Positions 13,326 to 25,300 of a stretch of DNA of 37,561 nt are shown here, piece by piece. Under the pieces are notes generated by a model that saw only the letters and a list, made by a program, of their open reading frames with translations, made no database searches and was not told where the DNA came from. Within the stretch, counting starts at the first letter, position 1; each line of letters begins with the position of its first letter. The DNA comes from a virus. The DNA is taken from positions 1 to 37,561 of IMG/VR virus record IMGVR_UViG_3300044639_000460. The stretch is one strand, 5' to 3'. A program made the position numbers and the translations under genes.

Positions 13326-16300
13326 TTATGCTAAAGCAATAACTCTCAAATCCTTAATTCTTGGAACATAGACTTGATTTGTAGAAGTTAATATTAATTT
13401 AATTCTATATGACTTGAAGGAAGGCAATTTGTCAATGGTAAATACATACTCTTTGAATTGAATATCGGATGCTTCAAATCCTAAAGATTGTGTTGGAGTT
13501 ACAAATACATCTGATCTTCCATCACTATCGGCAAAGTTGATGACTTCATTTTTAGTGTTTAGATTTAAATATCCTGGGAATGGAACAAAAACCGGATTAA
13601 AGTTTGACTTATCACTAATCGCATAAAGTGCTCTAATATCACAGTACTGATTAATATGTGCATTCAGAAGGATTTTTATAGAACTTGCTCCATTTTCCAA
13701 ATTAATTTCTTTAGAAATATATTGGAATGCAGTTGGATCCTGATCAATAGTGTTAACTCTAGAATCAGTTGCATAATTTGATACTACATTATTAACTCTG
13801 TTAGAAGTTAAAATAGTTGATACTCTCTGTGTGTCAATAACGGGACTTAATCTAGAATCTACAGTATCAAGTTGTAGTCTAAGGTTCATTGATTTGTTGC
13901 CAGGAAGATTCAATAGTTTTTCGTTCTCATTAACTTTAGAGCATATAATTCTTGTGCTGTCTAAGTAGTTTGGTTTTCCAATACTAATTGGTTCAAATCC
14001 ATTATCGATGAATGGAATTTCGTTACCACTTATACTTGATCCAGTTACAGTCCTAAGTGAAGCATTTAAAGATGTTCCTCTTACAGTCAGATTTTGAATG
14101 ATAGGTGTTATAATTTCGTAAGGCATATTTTGAGTTGCCTTAGTGTTATATCCCCCAGCAGATTTGGTTTGATTAATATAAAGTTTAGGATATCCAGTAT
14201 CGCTAGTTCTACCGATACCGTTTAAACTCATATCTAATTTTATGTTATAAGAATCAAATGTTATTGGTTCCGATACAGTTGCATTATTCAAATAGTGTGT
14301 TTTATTAATTCTTCTTAGAGATACACCACCTAGTTCATATTTGTAAACTGGAGTTCCAACTGGATAGTTCTTTAGATTTGCACCTCTAGATATATTTCCT
14401 CCAATTAAGTTGCCAGAGACAGAAGTATATTCAATAATTTCATCACCTATCAATAAGTATCCTGGATTAGTTGTTCCAACGCCTACATTTTCAAACGTTG
14501 AGAAATTAGTTGCACTATCAACACTAATTGATCCTGTTGAATTTGTATTGTAAGCAACACTTAGTTTTGTTGGAATAACATCAGATTGTGCATTTGATAT
14601 AATAACATAGTTTTCATTAGAATACATTCCGTGGTTTTGATGATTTACTTTAATATGCAATCCATCACTAATCGTATCAATAGAATTGACCAATACTCCA
14701 CCACCAATAGACGCATTTAATGATGTTGTTATACCAGAGTTATTAATATATTGTACAGTTTTTGCAGATCCAACCACAAATTCACCTTGAACATTGTCAA
14801 GAATTAATTGATTTGTGCTTGCGATAGAAACGATAGAAAATCTTGCATTTCTTCCTACTGCAATAGCGCCAAACGTGCTAATTCCAACTACATCTCCTAT
14901 TTGATATCCAACACCACCACTTGTAATAGTTGCTGCAACAGCGACTCCATTAGACACCGTTACATTAGCCGTGGCATTTTTTCCACTTCCTGTGACTGTT
15001 ACGAGATCAATATTATTGATTGTTAATCCACCACTAGATGGCGTATAACCAATTCCGGAGTTAATTACATTAAGTGATCCAGAAGCACTCCCCGCAGCTC
15101 CGACATAATTTGCAGTTGCATTAGTTCCTTGTTGAATGATAGTATTCCCTAATGTTAATCCAGAATCTTGAACAGTTGATCCAAGTCCAACTCTAATTTT
15201 TCTAGAGGTTAGACTGAGGGAATTTGGCATTAATGTTGGAATTTGCTTATTTCCCCCAGTTAATTCTGGACTATAAAAATCAACAGTTCCTGAAGTTAAG
15301 AAGTCAGCTCTGTAAAGAGTAAACTTAAGATCCTCCCATTGACTTGCTTCCCAAGTTGATGCATTCTGAGATTTAAAGAGTGACCCAAGGTATGGTTGAT
15401 TTGAAATAAATGTCTGAGTCAATAAATCATTTTCACCAATTCTTGATACATAAACACTATACTTTGTTGAGTTTGATGCAAGACATATACAATACTCTTT
15501 TCCACCCTCTAAGTAAACTGGAGCATCAAAATTAAATGTAGTTGCTACGGATCCATCTGCTGAAGTTTGAACATCCCCTGGATCTAAAGTAATTTCGGCA
15601 AATGGAAGAATTCTTTGAGTTGGAAATCCATTCTGCATCGTTCTTAATTGGAACGTTACAGGAATGTCCATATCATCCTTAGATCTGAAAAATACCTCAC
15701 ATTTAGTTAAGAAAACTCCTGTTTCATCTTCAACTAAGAAAGATTGTGCAAGAGGATCATACCATCCAACTAATACATCTCTTCTTGATTGTGATAAAGT
15801 TGTGCTTCCTACAACCTGAGTTCCTGTAGTTCTAGATACTGCTCTTTCTTCAAACTCTTGCTTGTTTTGGATTCTAGCATTCCTTACGGAAATGATATTT
15901 TCTTGAACTGTTTCTAGCGTTCCGCTAGAAATAAATCCTTCCTCTGCAATTGTAGTGGCAACATTTTGGTCATTTGTGCTACTATTGACTAGAGTAAATG
16001 TTTTAGTTCCAGTTTCAAATTTTGGATGAATATTTGTGTTTGGATTTGGAACAAAGAAGTTTCCAATTAAAGTTGCAGATAAGTCTGATACCAACCTTAC
16101 ATTGGTAAGAGTTGCTTGTGCTCCGCTTGTCTGACCAACCAAAATCATACCAGATTCTACCCATCCGCTATATTCACCTTGTGGTTGATTTGAAAGTGAG
16201 AAAGTATCAACATTCAAAATATTAGATGTTGATGAGTAAGTTGATTGTAAAGTTTGTCCTGTGTATGGATTATTTGGATATGTGGTTGTTGCTGCGTTAT

Positions 16301-19300
16301 AAGGACCTTCTCTATGATTAGACTGTGCAACTCTTAGAGAAATTCTAGCAACATCTTGGCCCAAACTTGGATTTAATCCAGTGTTTTGAACAGTTCCAAT
16401 AACTTTTTCACCAACCTCAAAAGTTCCAGAAATCATTGAAATTTCTAATAACTTAGGAACACAGTAACGAGTAACATCAACACCATCAAAGAAAGCATAA
16501 ATTTGAGTTAGTGGTTTAAGTTTTTTGGATACAAATTGAATATTTCTAGATCTCATATATGGAATGAGATTTCTACTTACAACGCGATCACCTACGGATG
16601 TATTATCAAACTGTTCGGTTACAATTGTTCTTGTGCCAGTTCTTGTTTGAACTCCAGTATCTCTGATTTCTCTAAGATTGTCTTGGATAACTGAGGTTGT
16701 TTCAACTTGTCTCAATTGTGCAGTTCCACTTCCACCATTAATCCACCCACCTACGCCAAAAGTTCCTCCTCTTTCAGTTTCAGTTCTGGTTCTGGTTGTG
16801 TTAATAACTTCTTGACCAGTCCAATTTGTTTCCCAAGCATTCCAAACAACTGGCGCAAATCCAGTCTGAGGATCTACATTAAGAGTTCTAACTGCATTTG
16901 ATAAAGTTTCCGCATAATTTCCTTCTGCTTGAATAATCTTGGCTTCTAATCTTACAGTATCAACCCAAGTATCTGATGCTGGAGATAGTTCTAATGAACC
17001 TTGCCAGAAACTAATTAAGAAAGGAGTAACGCTTTCTGCTCTAGTTGCAAACGATTGCTTTAACCATTCAACTTCAGCATAATCTAAAGTAACAACATCT
17101 TTAGATTTTCTAACATTCACTCCTTCTATCGGAGTAAATGCAAGATCTTCTGTTGGATCTACACCTGTTACTGGACCAAAAATTAAATCGACGGAATTTG
17201 TGTAGTGTCTTGGTCTTAGTTGCTTATTTGTTATATCAATACTGTTCTTGTAAAAAATAGAATCTTCTTGTGCTAATAGTGATGTAAAATTATCAACAAA
17301 GAATCCTGACTTAAATCTGTTTAAACCATCTCCATCCGGAATAAAAAGGTTTGCAGTGTTTGTTTCCAGTAAAGATAGTGCAGTATAGTATTCAAGATTT
17401 TTGATTCTATTTTCAAGTTGTTTAATATCAACCATTCTATATCTTTTATGCTCTAAGAATTGAATGGCTGCTTGTGATGTATTATATAAGTATGCTGGTA
17501 AATTTATCGTCGCAATTTCTAAAGCGTCATCAACAGAAACTGGTTTTTCTGGTCTTTCTGAAGGAACTCCATACTTGACTTGAAATTTTCCTTCTTTTGT
17601 TAAATAAATTCTATCAATTCTTCCAAGATAGAATGAGAAAGATGTTAAAATAGATTCATCAGATGCTAAAATATTTCTAGCAGAATTTCCAGATCCGTTA
17701 AAAGTTCTTCCATAAAATTCAAGTGGTGATCTTAAATCCACAGCAACTGTATAAGTTGAAGTTTTAGGTCTGATATCAATAATATCAGAGTTCCTTACTC
17801 CATTAACTGTTTGAACTTCTGACCCATAATCAAAAGTATTGTAAGAGTTGACGGTTGTTATGTCTCCATCATCATTAGATTCATAGTACCCATTTGAGAA
17901 ATATATTTTTAATTTTTTAGTAGGTTCTTGTAATCCAACTTTTCTCTTAATCGTTCCATAATCATAAAAAGTTGATTCTTGACCATTTGTGAAAGTAAAG
18001 TTTGAAGAAATATCAAAACTTGGTGCATTAATTGTTTGTACTATTGCTTGAATTTGAGATTCTTCAAATTTTAAAGTTTCCCCTTCTTTAAATGTCTTTT
18101 GATTTTTATAAACGAAAGAAATCTTTGTATCATTAACTTTTTCTGCAAAAATAGCAACCGCACCACTAGTTTGTCCTGTTATTTTCTCGCCAATAATTAA
18201 GTCGGAAGTAGTTGCAGTTGGTCCATTAATAGAAGAAAGATCTAATGTGGGAGCAGATGCACTATTTGTATCAACAGATTCAAAAATGCCGTGAATTTCT
18301 ATAATATCTGAAGTGTTAAGAGAAATAATTTCGTCTTGAACCCTAGTGCCAAAGGGATAATTTCCATAGGATAACCCATCATTTAAAGTAGTTGTACCAA
18401 TTCCAGAGTACTCATATTTTGACTTGTCTACTGTAATATAATTTACTCTGTTTTTTCTTTTTAGCTTTGTTTTTGGTTTAATTTTTCTAGTAGTTGCAAT
18501 TAAAGTTGCTCCAGTATCGGAAGACGTGGAAAGATTATATACTGCTAATTGAGTTCCTGTAGAATCAATTTGAATTTTATCAGATGTTAAAACTTCAGTC
18601 TGTCCATTTGAAGTTACTAACGCATATCTTTCTTCATCAAAGGGTAAGAAAGTTTCATTTGTTCCAGCAGTGATTGTAGTTGTTTGATTTCCTGAAATAT
18701 TAACAGTAAAGACCGTTCTAATTCCAAGAACTGCATTAGTTAAATCTACATTAGATACATTAATTTTTGGTAGTCTAGTGTATAAAGTATTATCAGTTGA
18801 TGTTTCTAGATTTGTTGTTAAGATTTTAAAATCAGTTACATTTAATGATGAAGAGGGCAATTGACCTGAAGCAATACCACTAACAGCAGTAACTCCACTT
18901 ATAGCAATAGTAGTATTTCCTGCTCCTACAACTTTTGCGATTATAGGATCTCTGCTAGTTGAATTGCTATACTGAATTAGATTTCCAATTTTAACAATTT
19001 TGCCAGGGAATAGAATATTTGGACTTGTTACTGTGCTTACTCCACCCGAAGATGCACTAATTGTTGCAATACCAACATTAAATCCTGTCGATTGAATGGC
19101 ATCGGCAGAAAAAGTTGATGCTGATCCAACAATTCCATACACGGATTTTACGTCAGAAATTCCATATGAAGTAATTGCAATTGCAACTCTTGAATTTTCT
19201 ATACCATCAATGATAAAAGATTCATTTAAGATAAAGTCCCCCGTTTTTTCATAAACAGTTACTGCAGTCCCTGCGACGACAGCATCTTTTATGAAAGCAG

Positions 19301-20792
19301 TTGCACCACTATTTTTTCCTTTAATAAAGGTCGGCACAGATAATGTAATTGGTTCGTTTAAAGTAATTTCTGTTGTTGTCTGAATATCATATAATGAAAT
19401 ATTCCATTGATTTAGATCCGAATTTGATGTATCATATGCACCAGACTCTAATCTAAAATCATAAACTCTTGCAACGCCAATTTCTTTTCCTGAGGATACT
19501 TTTTGATCAGAACCAACTCTTGAATCACGTAAACTTAATACATATGTATTACCAATTCCTATTTTTGGAGATCCGTAAACTCTATTTAATTTTAAAGTTG
19601 GACCCGTATTATAATTTAAAGATTGGTTTTCTAAAGTCTTTGTTGTTCTTGGTTTAGGGCAATCTAGAAAAGTTGAACTTATCGTTTCACACTCATATCC
19701 TCTAACAAATGCCTTGCCAGGAGAAATTTGATAGACTGCTAAGTCGTTTGATGGAGTAGATCCTCCATATGTAAATTGCCCAACATTAAAGATGCCATTA
19801 TTTCCTAAGTTATTATTTAAAGACTCTTTTAAAGAAGCATCAAAAGCAGTCACATAATAGTCACCAGACTCTGCAAAAGTTCTTCTTGCTAATTCGTCTG
19901 TTATGCTATTGTATGGAGTGGTTTGTTGTGACCTAATAGTACCATCTTTTATTGTTGCTAACTCTACAAAATTTCCATCATCAAAATCTGTATTTGGTTT
20001 TTTTGATAATGTTGCGGTAATTTTTAGTCTATCTGCTCCTGGAGCTGCATAATTATTGAATCCTTGAGAATTATCGTTTAAAGATTCGTCAATTTCAGAA
20101 GTAACGATCTCTTCACTTACAAATAAACCAACTCTGTAGTTTGGTGTATTTGAATATTGATCTAAAACTAGAGTTTCATCATTTACTGTTACAAATTGAC
20201 CTCTAATAAAATAAACACCATTCGTAATAGAAAATGCAGATCCTATTGAAGTTGCATTTTGTGCTATTGTTGATGCAAATGGTTGCCCAGAAGCTATTAA
20301 TGAATTTCCTAATAGACCAGATGTAATTTGTGTATTGCAAGACAATAATTCACCATCAGAAAATTGTTGAGTTGAATTATTTTGTGTATTTGAAGAAAGG
20401 TAATTGATGTAGAGTGTTAAATTTCCTCTTTCAGAATCAGTTGGAAGTAAAATCTTATCTACTACTGCGGTTACGCCCGATGTTTGTCCGGTAATTTTTG
20501 TACCAACTAATTGATCTGCATATGCAGATACTGGAACACCAAGATAGGTGTTTTGTAGTTCTACTGCGTAATAAAGTTGATTATATCCAGTATTTCCCGG
20601 AATAACTTTGGCACCTTCTTTAAAAAAGTGCTGACCAAATTTTTCAATTTGGTTTTGTAATATTGACTGTAGAGTGGTTAACTCTCTTGCTTGAACAGGA
20701 TAACCGGGTTTAAAAAGAACTCTATAGTAGTCATTATTTGCATCAAAATCATCAAAATATGGAGCTACGTTGAGGTTAGTTTCCTGAGACAT
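13326..20792 (-). CDS. Giant DUF4815-type baseplate/tail structural protein
   Basis: This 2488-residue virion protein starts with the DUF4815-type signature NVAPYFDDFDANNDYYRVLF, KPGYPVQARELTTLQSILQ. Around residue 1130 is YRMVDIKQLENRIKNLEYYT, and around 1420 is RSRNIQFVSKKLKPLTQIYA. Residues ~1674-1834 hold a well-defined segment: GWYDPLAQSFLVEDETGVFL, TFQLRTMQNGFPTQRILPFA and PVYLEGGKEYCICLASNSTK. The C-terminus is YVPRIKDLRVIALA. Between these are repeated small modules: ITGQTSGVTAVV (several copies), NSGIGYTPSSGG and IGDEIIEYTS...RG. It lies between gp8 and gp13, where T4 has gp9-gp12 and wac, so it probably forms the outer baseplate or fibre attachment. DUF4815 identity is from memory. 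Confidence 0.88.
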   Translation of the reverse strand: MSQETNLNVAPYFDDFDANNDYYRVLFKPGYPVQARELTTLQSILQNQIEKFGQHFFKEGAKVIPGNTGYNQLYYAVELQNTYLGVPVSAYADQLVGTKITGQTSGVTAVVDKILLPTDSERGNLTLYINYLSSNTQNNSTQQFSDGELLSCNTQITSGLLGNSLIASGQPFASTIAQNATSIGSAFSITNGVYFIRGQFVTVNDETLVLDQYSNTPNYRVGLFVSEEIVTSEIDESLNDNSQGFNNYAAPGADRLKITATLSKKPNTDFDDGNFVELATIKDGTIRSQQTTPYNSITDELARRTFAESGDYYVTAFDASLKESLNNNLGNNGIFNVGQFTYGGSTPSNDLAVYQISPGKAFVRGYECETISSTFLDCPKPRTTKTLENQSLNYNTGPTLKLNRVYGSPKIGIGNTYVLSLRDSRVGSDQKVSSGKEIGVARVYDFRLESGAYDTSNSDLNQWNISLYDIQTTTEITLNEPITLSVPTFIKGKNSGATAFIKDAVVAGTAVTVYEKTGDFILNESFIIDGIENSRVAIAITSYGISDVKSVYGIVGSASTFSADAIQSTGFNVGIATISASSGGVSTVTSPNILFPGKIVKIGNLIQYSNSTSRDPIIAKVVGAGNTTIAISGVTAVSGIASGQLPSSSLNVTDFKILTTNLETSTDNTLYTRLPKINVSNVDLTNAVLGIRTVFTVNISGNQTTTITAGTNETFLPFDEERYALVTSNGQTEVLTSDKIQIDSTGTQLAVYNLSTSSDTGATLIATTRKIKPKTKLKRKNRVNYITVDKSKYEYSGIGTTTLNDGLSYGNYPFGTRVQDEIISLNTSDIIEIHGIFESVDTNSASAPTLDLSSINGPTATTSDLIIGEKITGQTSGAVAIFAEKVNDTKISFVYKNQKTFKEGETLKFEESQIQAIVQTINAPSFDISSNFTFTNGQESTFYDYGTIKRKVGLQEPTKKLKIYFSNGYYESNDDGDITTVNSYNTFDYGSEVQTVNGVRNSDIIDIRPKTSTYTVAVDLRSPLEFYGRTFNGSGNSARNILASDESILTSFSFYLGRIDRIYLTKEGKFQVKYGVPSERPEKPVSVDDALEIATINLPAYLYNTSQAAIQFLEHKRYRMVDIKQLENRIKNLEYYTALSLLETNTANLFIPDGDGLNRFKSGFFVDNFTSLLAQEDSIFYKNSIDITNKQLRPRHYTNSVDLIFGPVTGVDPTEDLAFTPIEGVNVRKSKDVVTLDYAEVEWLKQSFATRAESVTPFLISFWQGSLELSPASDTWVDTVRLEAKIIQAEGNYAETLSNAVRTLNVDPQTGFAPVVWNAWETNWTGQEVINTTRTRTETERGGTFGVGGWINGGSGTAQLRQVETTSVIQDNLREIRDTGVQTRTGTRTIVTEQFDNTSVGDRVVSRNLIPYMRSRNIQFVSKKLKPLTQIYAFFDGVDVTRYCVPKLLEISMISGTFEVGEKVIGTVQNTGLNPSLGQDVARISLRVAQSNHREGPYNAATTTYPNNPYTGQTLQSTYSSTSNILNVDTFSLSNQPQGEYSGWVESGMILVGQTSGAQATLTNVRLVSDLSATLIGNFFVPNPNTNIHPKFETGTKTFTLVNSSTNDQNVATTIAEEGFISSGTLETVQENIISVRNARIQNKQEFEERAVSRTTGTQVVGSTTLSQSRRDVLVGWYDPLAQSFLVEDETGVFLTKCEVFFRSKDDMDIPVTFQLRTMQNGFPTQRILPFAEITLDPGDVQTSADGSVATTFNFDAPVYLEGGKEYCICLASNSTKYSVYVSRIGENDLLTQTFISNQPYLGSLFKSQNASTWEASQWEDLKFTLYRADFLTSGTVDFYSPELTGGNKQIPTLMPNSLSLTSRKIRVGLGSTVQDSGLTLGNTIIQQGTNATANYVGAAGSASGSLNVINSGIGYTPSSGGLTINNIDLVTVTGSGKNATANVTVSNGVAVAATITSGGVGYQIGDVVGISTFGAIAVGRNARFSIVSIASTNQLILDNVQGEFVVGSAKTVQYINNSGITTSLNASIGGGVLVNSIDTISDGLHIKVNHQNHGMYSNENYVIISNAQSDVIPTKLSVAYNTNSTGSISVDSATNFSTFENVGVGTTNPGYLLIGDEIIEYTSVSGNLIGGNISRGANLKNYPVGTPVYKYELGGVSLRRINKTHYLNNATVSEPITFDSYNIKLDMSLNGIGRTSDTGYPKLYINQTKSAGGYNTKATQNMPYEIITPIIQNLTVRGTSLNASLRTVTGSSISGNEIPFIDNGFEPISIGKPNYLDSTRIICSKVNENEKLLNLPGNKSMNLRLQLDTVDSRLSPVIDTQRVSTILTSNRVNNVVSNYATDSRVNTIDQDPTAFQYISKEINLENGASSIKILLNAHINQYCDIRALYAISDKSNFNPVFVPFPGYLNLNTKNEVINFADSDGRSDVFVTPTQSLGFEASDIQFKEYVFTIDKLPSFKSYRIKLILTSTNQVYVPRIKDLRVIALA

Positions 20793-20798
20793 AATTCT

Positions 20799-22349
20799 TT
20801 AGAACTGCAAAATGACTTTAATATCTTCTTTTTGGTTGGATGATCTAGTAATTGCTGGTCTATTATCTACATAAATGATGTTTCCTGAATATTTTTTAAC
20901 TTCAGGATTTGCAAGACCATTAGTAAATTCTTGACCAAGGTAGTATGTCCTACTATTTATTACTGTAGATATACCGGAAAAAGATGTATTTATTGCTAGG
21001 TTGGAACCAGACGATGGTACAATAATTAAACTTCCACCAGTTGATGGGGAACTGGTAAATTCTGTCAAATCAAATCCATAAGTTGGATTTGTAACTGCAA
21101 CTCCAACTGTCGTGAATCCGGCAAGAGAACGATCTTGCCAGTACTTAAGAACTCCGGTGGTTTGATCATAACTAATAACTCTTCCAACAGCCGTAGTTCC
21201 TGTTGCCACAGTTTGTGTAAAATATGAGTCTGTGGTAAAAGTCGCTGAACTATATCCAGTTCCTGCAAGTCTTAGAGCATAGGCCGCGCTCGCTTTATCT
21301 GAAGTCAGTAAACTTCCAGAACTTACTCTTGGACTTTCAACTACTCCCACTCTTGCAATTTGATTTCCAGTTATAAAATCTGGATTTTGAGTATCGTTTT
21401 CTATTCTAGAGTATAAAAGAACGTTATACGCTCCAAGTTCACGGTAAATATCGGCGCCGTGACCTCCTTTAGGAGAAATAATAACATCAAATGTTGGTCT
21501 AGTTGTTCCTGTTGGAACGTTTCCTGCGATTAAATCAACATTACCATAAGTATATCCAGAACCTTGACTAGAAACAACTACCGATTCTACTTTTTGGTCA
21601 TTGTTAATAACTACAGTACATTCTGCTCCTGTTCCATCTCCTTTGATGGGAACTCTTGTATAAGTTCTATTTGCAGTTCCTAATCCAACGCCACTATTTG
21701 TAACAGTTACAATTTTAATAGAACCATCGACTGCATTATCTCTTACTGCAGCATTGTCAGAAGATGATTCCCAATTTGCAGGAACTGGGAAAAAATCAGA
21801 CGTTTCAAACTTTGCGACCTCTGATGGTTTTAATGTATAAAGATATTTCCAAATATAACCATCACCACTTGTTCCAGCAGATCTTGGTTCTAAATCAGTA
21901 AATGTTGGTTCATCTAATGATGGTTTACCATTTGGTGTATCTGGAGTAGTCCCGTTTTGTAAGCAAATATAAACCCTATAATCACTATTCAAAACATAGT
22001 AGGATGCGGCATATAGATTTGTTGCACCAGATACTTTAGCAGTGTTTGATCTACTATAGTCGTGACGATACATATCATATGTTGTTCCAGAAGACCAAAC
22101 TCTTTTCTGAACAACCTGCCTTACATCAGTTGCATTAATTTTTTTTAATGCAACCATTGTGTCCCAATAACTGTTTTCTTCATCAAAAGAATCTTTTGGT
22201 GGAGGGGGGTTTGAATCCCAATCAGATTGAATTTCAGTTGGATTTGGCAATCCAATAAAAGAATAATATGAATTACCCGAAGAACTTACTCCAGCAACAA
22301 AATTCTTTGCATTTAATATTCTAATCTGATCAGTTATAATTGCTGCCAT
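20799..22349 (-). CDS. gp8: Baseplate wedge protein gp8
   Basis: This 516-residue protein is enlarged compared with T4 gp8 (334). gp8 dimers bind the gp7-gp10 part of each wedge. Shared features are SYWDTMVALKKINATDVRQV near residues 60-80, GDGYIWKYLYTLKPSEVAKF near 167-186 (T4 GDGYVWEYLFEIPPDV) and the C-terminal IIYVDNRPAITRSSNQKEDI, then KVILQF (T4 MIYMENRPPIIMAMDQTEEI, NILFTF). Extra length lies in the middle: two units like VTNSGVGLG and SSQGSGYTYGNV (residues ~210-275) and a GTTAVGRVISYDQTTGVLKY module (~380). The start is ATG 22349, 18 nt after a late promoter candidate. Confidence 0.94.
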   Translation of the reverse strand: MAAIITDQIRILNAKNFVAGVSSSGNSYYSFIGLPNPTEIQSDWDSNPPPPKDSFDEENSYWDTMVALKKINATDVRQVVQKRVWSSGTTYDMYRHDYSRSNTAKVSGATNLYAASYYVLNSDYRVYICLQNGTTPDTPNGKPSLDEPTFTDLEPRSAGTSGDGYIWKYLYTLKPSEVAKFETSDFFPVPANWESSSDNAAVRDNAVDGSIKIVTVTNSGVGLGTANRTYTRVPIKGDGTGAECTVVINNDQKVESVVVSSQGSGYTYGNVDLIAGNVPTGTTRPTFDVIISPKGGHGADIYRELGAYNVLLYSRIENDTQNPDFITGNQIARVGVVESPRVSSGSLLTSDKASAAYALRLAGTGYSSATFTTDSYFTQTVATGTTAVGRVISYDQTTGVLKYWQDRSLAGFTTVGVAVTNPTYGFDLTEFTSSPSTGGSLIIVPSSGSNLAINTSFSGISTVINSRTYYLGQEFTNGLANPEVKKYSGNIIYVDNRPAITRSSNQKEDIKVILQF

Positions 22350-22366
22350 TTGATGGTTTTTTTATC

Positions 22367-22374
22367 TATTTATG
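22367..22374 (-). promoter_or_regulatory. T4-type late promoter for gp8
   Basis: Minus-strand CATAAATA has one mismatch to the T4 late octamer. The TAA stop of the giant gp7-like gene (22372-22370) occupies positions 3-5. The gp8 ATG starts 18 nt downstream. Confidence 0.6.
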
Positions 22375-25300
22375 AAATGTAATTGAGGTATTTTAGTGAA
22401 GAACTTCTTTTAATCACTGTGCCAGTTGCTATTCCTACATATCCATTTGTAGTATATGCATTATAAGAAACCTCTTTTTCTCTAGTGCCTAAAGCAATTC
22501 TTCCCCAACTATATTCGCCATAAAAATTACTAAATCCTACACCAGAAAGTCCATTATAAGAGGTAAGACTTGCAGTAACCTTTGCAACATATGTTACGCC
22601 AAGACCAGGGGTAGAAGTTTGTGCAATAGAAACAGCAACAGCTTGATAAACGTTGTCTAAGAAGGTGCTTCCAACCCCAACAATGGATCCATTTGAATCT
22701 AATGAAGTAACTCCTTGACCTATATTAGAGTTATGGATTACAAAATAATATCCAGTGGCAATTCCGCTAATAGTGGTAAATCCAGTAATCGATGAGTTTC
22801 TTAATGGAGAGTCTTTTGGAATTAAGAAATCAAATATAATTCCTGTCGAAGCGACACCAACCGTTGTTGTTGATATTCCAGTTATAATACCAAAATCTCC
22901 TTCATATGTAACTACAGTATTTTCTTCTATGGAGAAAGATGGAGGAGCAATTAGAACATTTGGAACATTAGTTGTTGTATATCCTGTTCCTGGACCAGTT
23001 ATAGAAACCGAAGTTACAATGCCTGCAGTTATAGATGAAGTTGCAGTAGCAGTTGATCCAAATCCAACACTATTTTCAATTGTTATTGTGGGAGCACTAG
23101 AATATCCAAATCCACCATCAGATATTACAATCGAAGAAATAGTTCCACCAGAAGAAACAATAGCTGTTGCAGCCGCAGAAACTTTACTATCTTGAGATAG
23201 TATTAAAATGTCCTTTTGGAAGTTAAGAGTAGTATCATTTTCATTTAGTGGATTAAAGAATGGACGAATAGAATCTACAAATACTACTGTTGAACCAATT
23301 CCAACCGACTGAATTAGGTATGAAGAAGGATAGATTAAAGCTTCATAAAGAATTCTATCTTTTCCAACTTCTTTTTCGTCGATAATTTTATCTTCAGTTT
23401 GCCTACACCAAGTAACCGGTCTTAGAACAGTTGGGTTGTTAACTAAACCTGGACCATAGTATGGGATAGTTTTTACTAAATCTGTGGAGTCTATAGAACT
23501 TACATTTCTTTCAGTTTCTTGTAACGTTGCTGGTTGTCCTATAGATGAATCATAACCAATGGTTAAGTCATCACCAACTTTAACTGTTTCTAAAACATTT
23601 CTTTCAATAACATCGATTGATCCACTTCCTCTATAGAAAATGATCTTACATAAATCTCCAACTTTAGGTGCCTCTGTAAACGTAATTACACTTCCACCCG
23701 CGAACTGATATCCAGATCCTGGAATTTGAAGTACATCATTTAAGAATATGAGAAGATTATCTTGAATATTAATATTTGAACCTCTTGCGGATCTTATAGA
23801 AATCAACGATCCAGCAACTCTTAGTGGGAAAGTAACTCTGGACCCATCAAATAAATCTTCTATATTATCTAAAACTTGCAGTTCTCCAATTGACCATCCA
23901 GTAAATTTATCACTGATTGTATTTTGTATTGAAATTTGGAATTCTTTGTATGTCTTAGTTGGATCTGTGGGAATACCAACGGTTCCTCCAATAGAAACTG
24001 TTAATACCTCTCCTTGACCATAACCATATCCAAGATTTTTGATTTCAAAATCAATTATACTTGATCCTTGTCCAACCACCACATCAACAGTTGCCTGACT
24101 TCCCAATCCAGTTGGTGAAGAAGAACTGTAAACCAATGGTAGATTTGAATAAGAAAGAGGATCATCAATTACAACATATGGTGGATTTGAAGATGTATAT
24201 CCAGTTCCTGGGTTTGTAATTGCAATACTAACAATATTTCCATTATTTACAATTGCAGTTCCAATAAAATGAATAGATGGGGTTCCCGTGCTAGATGTTG
24301 CAACACCAACTCTTACTACTCCAGTTCCTGATCTATATCCAGAACCACTGTTACCAATACTAATAGAGGAAATTGTACCTAGTCCAGAAACAATTGCAGT
24401 TCCACCAGCAGATACCAAAGGTTGATAACCAAAACCTTCAGTAGATCCAACAGAAACTATTACGCCACCAGAAGGTAGTGAAGATGTATTAACATCATAA
24501 GCAATAGATGTAGCAGCACCAGTAAATGTTATCGTTGTTACCCCGATTGACTCTGATAAGTAGTAATCGTTTGATAAACCAGGACCTTGGAAGATATCAT
24601 TGATTAAGATGACTGCATTTTCAGTAGAAATTCCAGTAACACTAGTTCCGTTAGACTTTAGATTGAAGTTTTTAGTCTTTCCGTTAAATTGGTTGGAAAT
24701 ATCATTAAAGACATAATTTTTATAATATGTTTCATCAGTTCCCGCAGGAATTCCTGATCTTAAGAATGTTCTTCCTTGGAAATTTGAACTCGTAGATATT
24801 CCGACCCAATCTCTCTCATCTGGTCTGTTTGTTGAGGTAGAAAGTGGAACATTTCCATAAGGAGCTTCTACAAAGTTTAATATATTATCTACAATGTTGT
24901 AATTTCCTACGACTTTTGTGACCAATGTTCCAGTAGAATATCCAGCAACTGATGTTCCCATCCAAGGTCTACGAACTCTAAAGGAATTCGTGCTTCCAAC
25001 ACCAACTGAATCAATCTTCATTATTTCGCTACCAATTTTGATAAGATCGCCACCAAAGAAAGATGTTATGCCACTTACATAAATCAAATCATCAGTGCTA
25101 AATGCGTTAATTGCTAGAGTTGTTGTTTGTGCTGTAGAAACAATAGGTGATTGAATGAGATTATCAATTGCAACAATTACCTTTGCATTTTGATTGATTG
25201 CAGTGAATGCGTGAGATGTGCCAATTCCAACCGAAGTCAAATTCAAAACTTTTGGTGTCAAACTTAGTGCATCTTCTGCATTTCTTGCCAATTTGATTGT

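Noticed and set aside
20954-20961. AATAAATA octamer on the minus strand inside gp8
   Set aside because: It is internal to coding sequence and more than 150 nt from the next gene start, so I did not call it a promoter.
22755-23195. Plus-strand 146-codon open frame inside the gp7-like gene
   Set aside because: It is antisense to the Gly/Thr/Ser repeat region. Its Val/Pro-rich product mirrors the codon pattern of the repeats, as does the 95-codon frame at 10966-11253 inside gp14.
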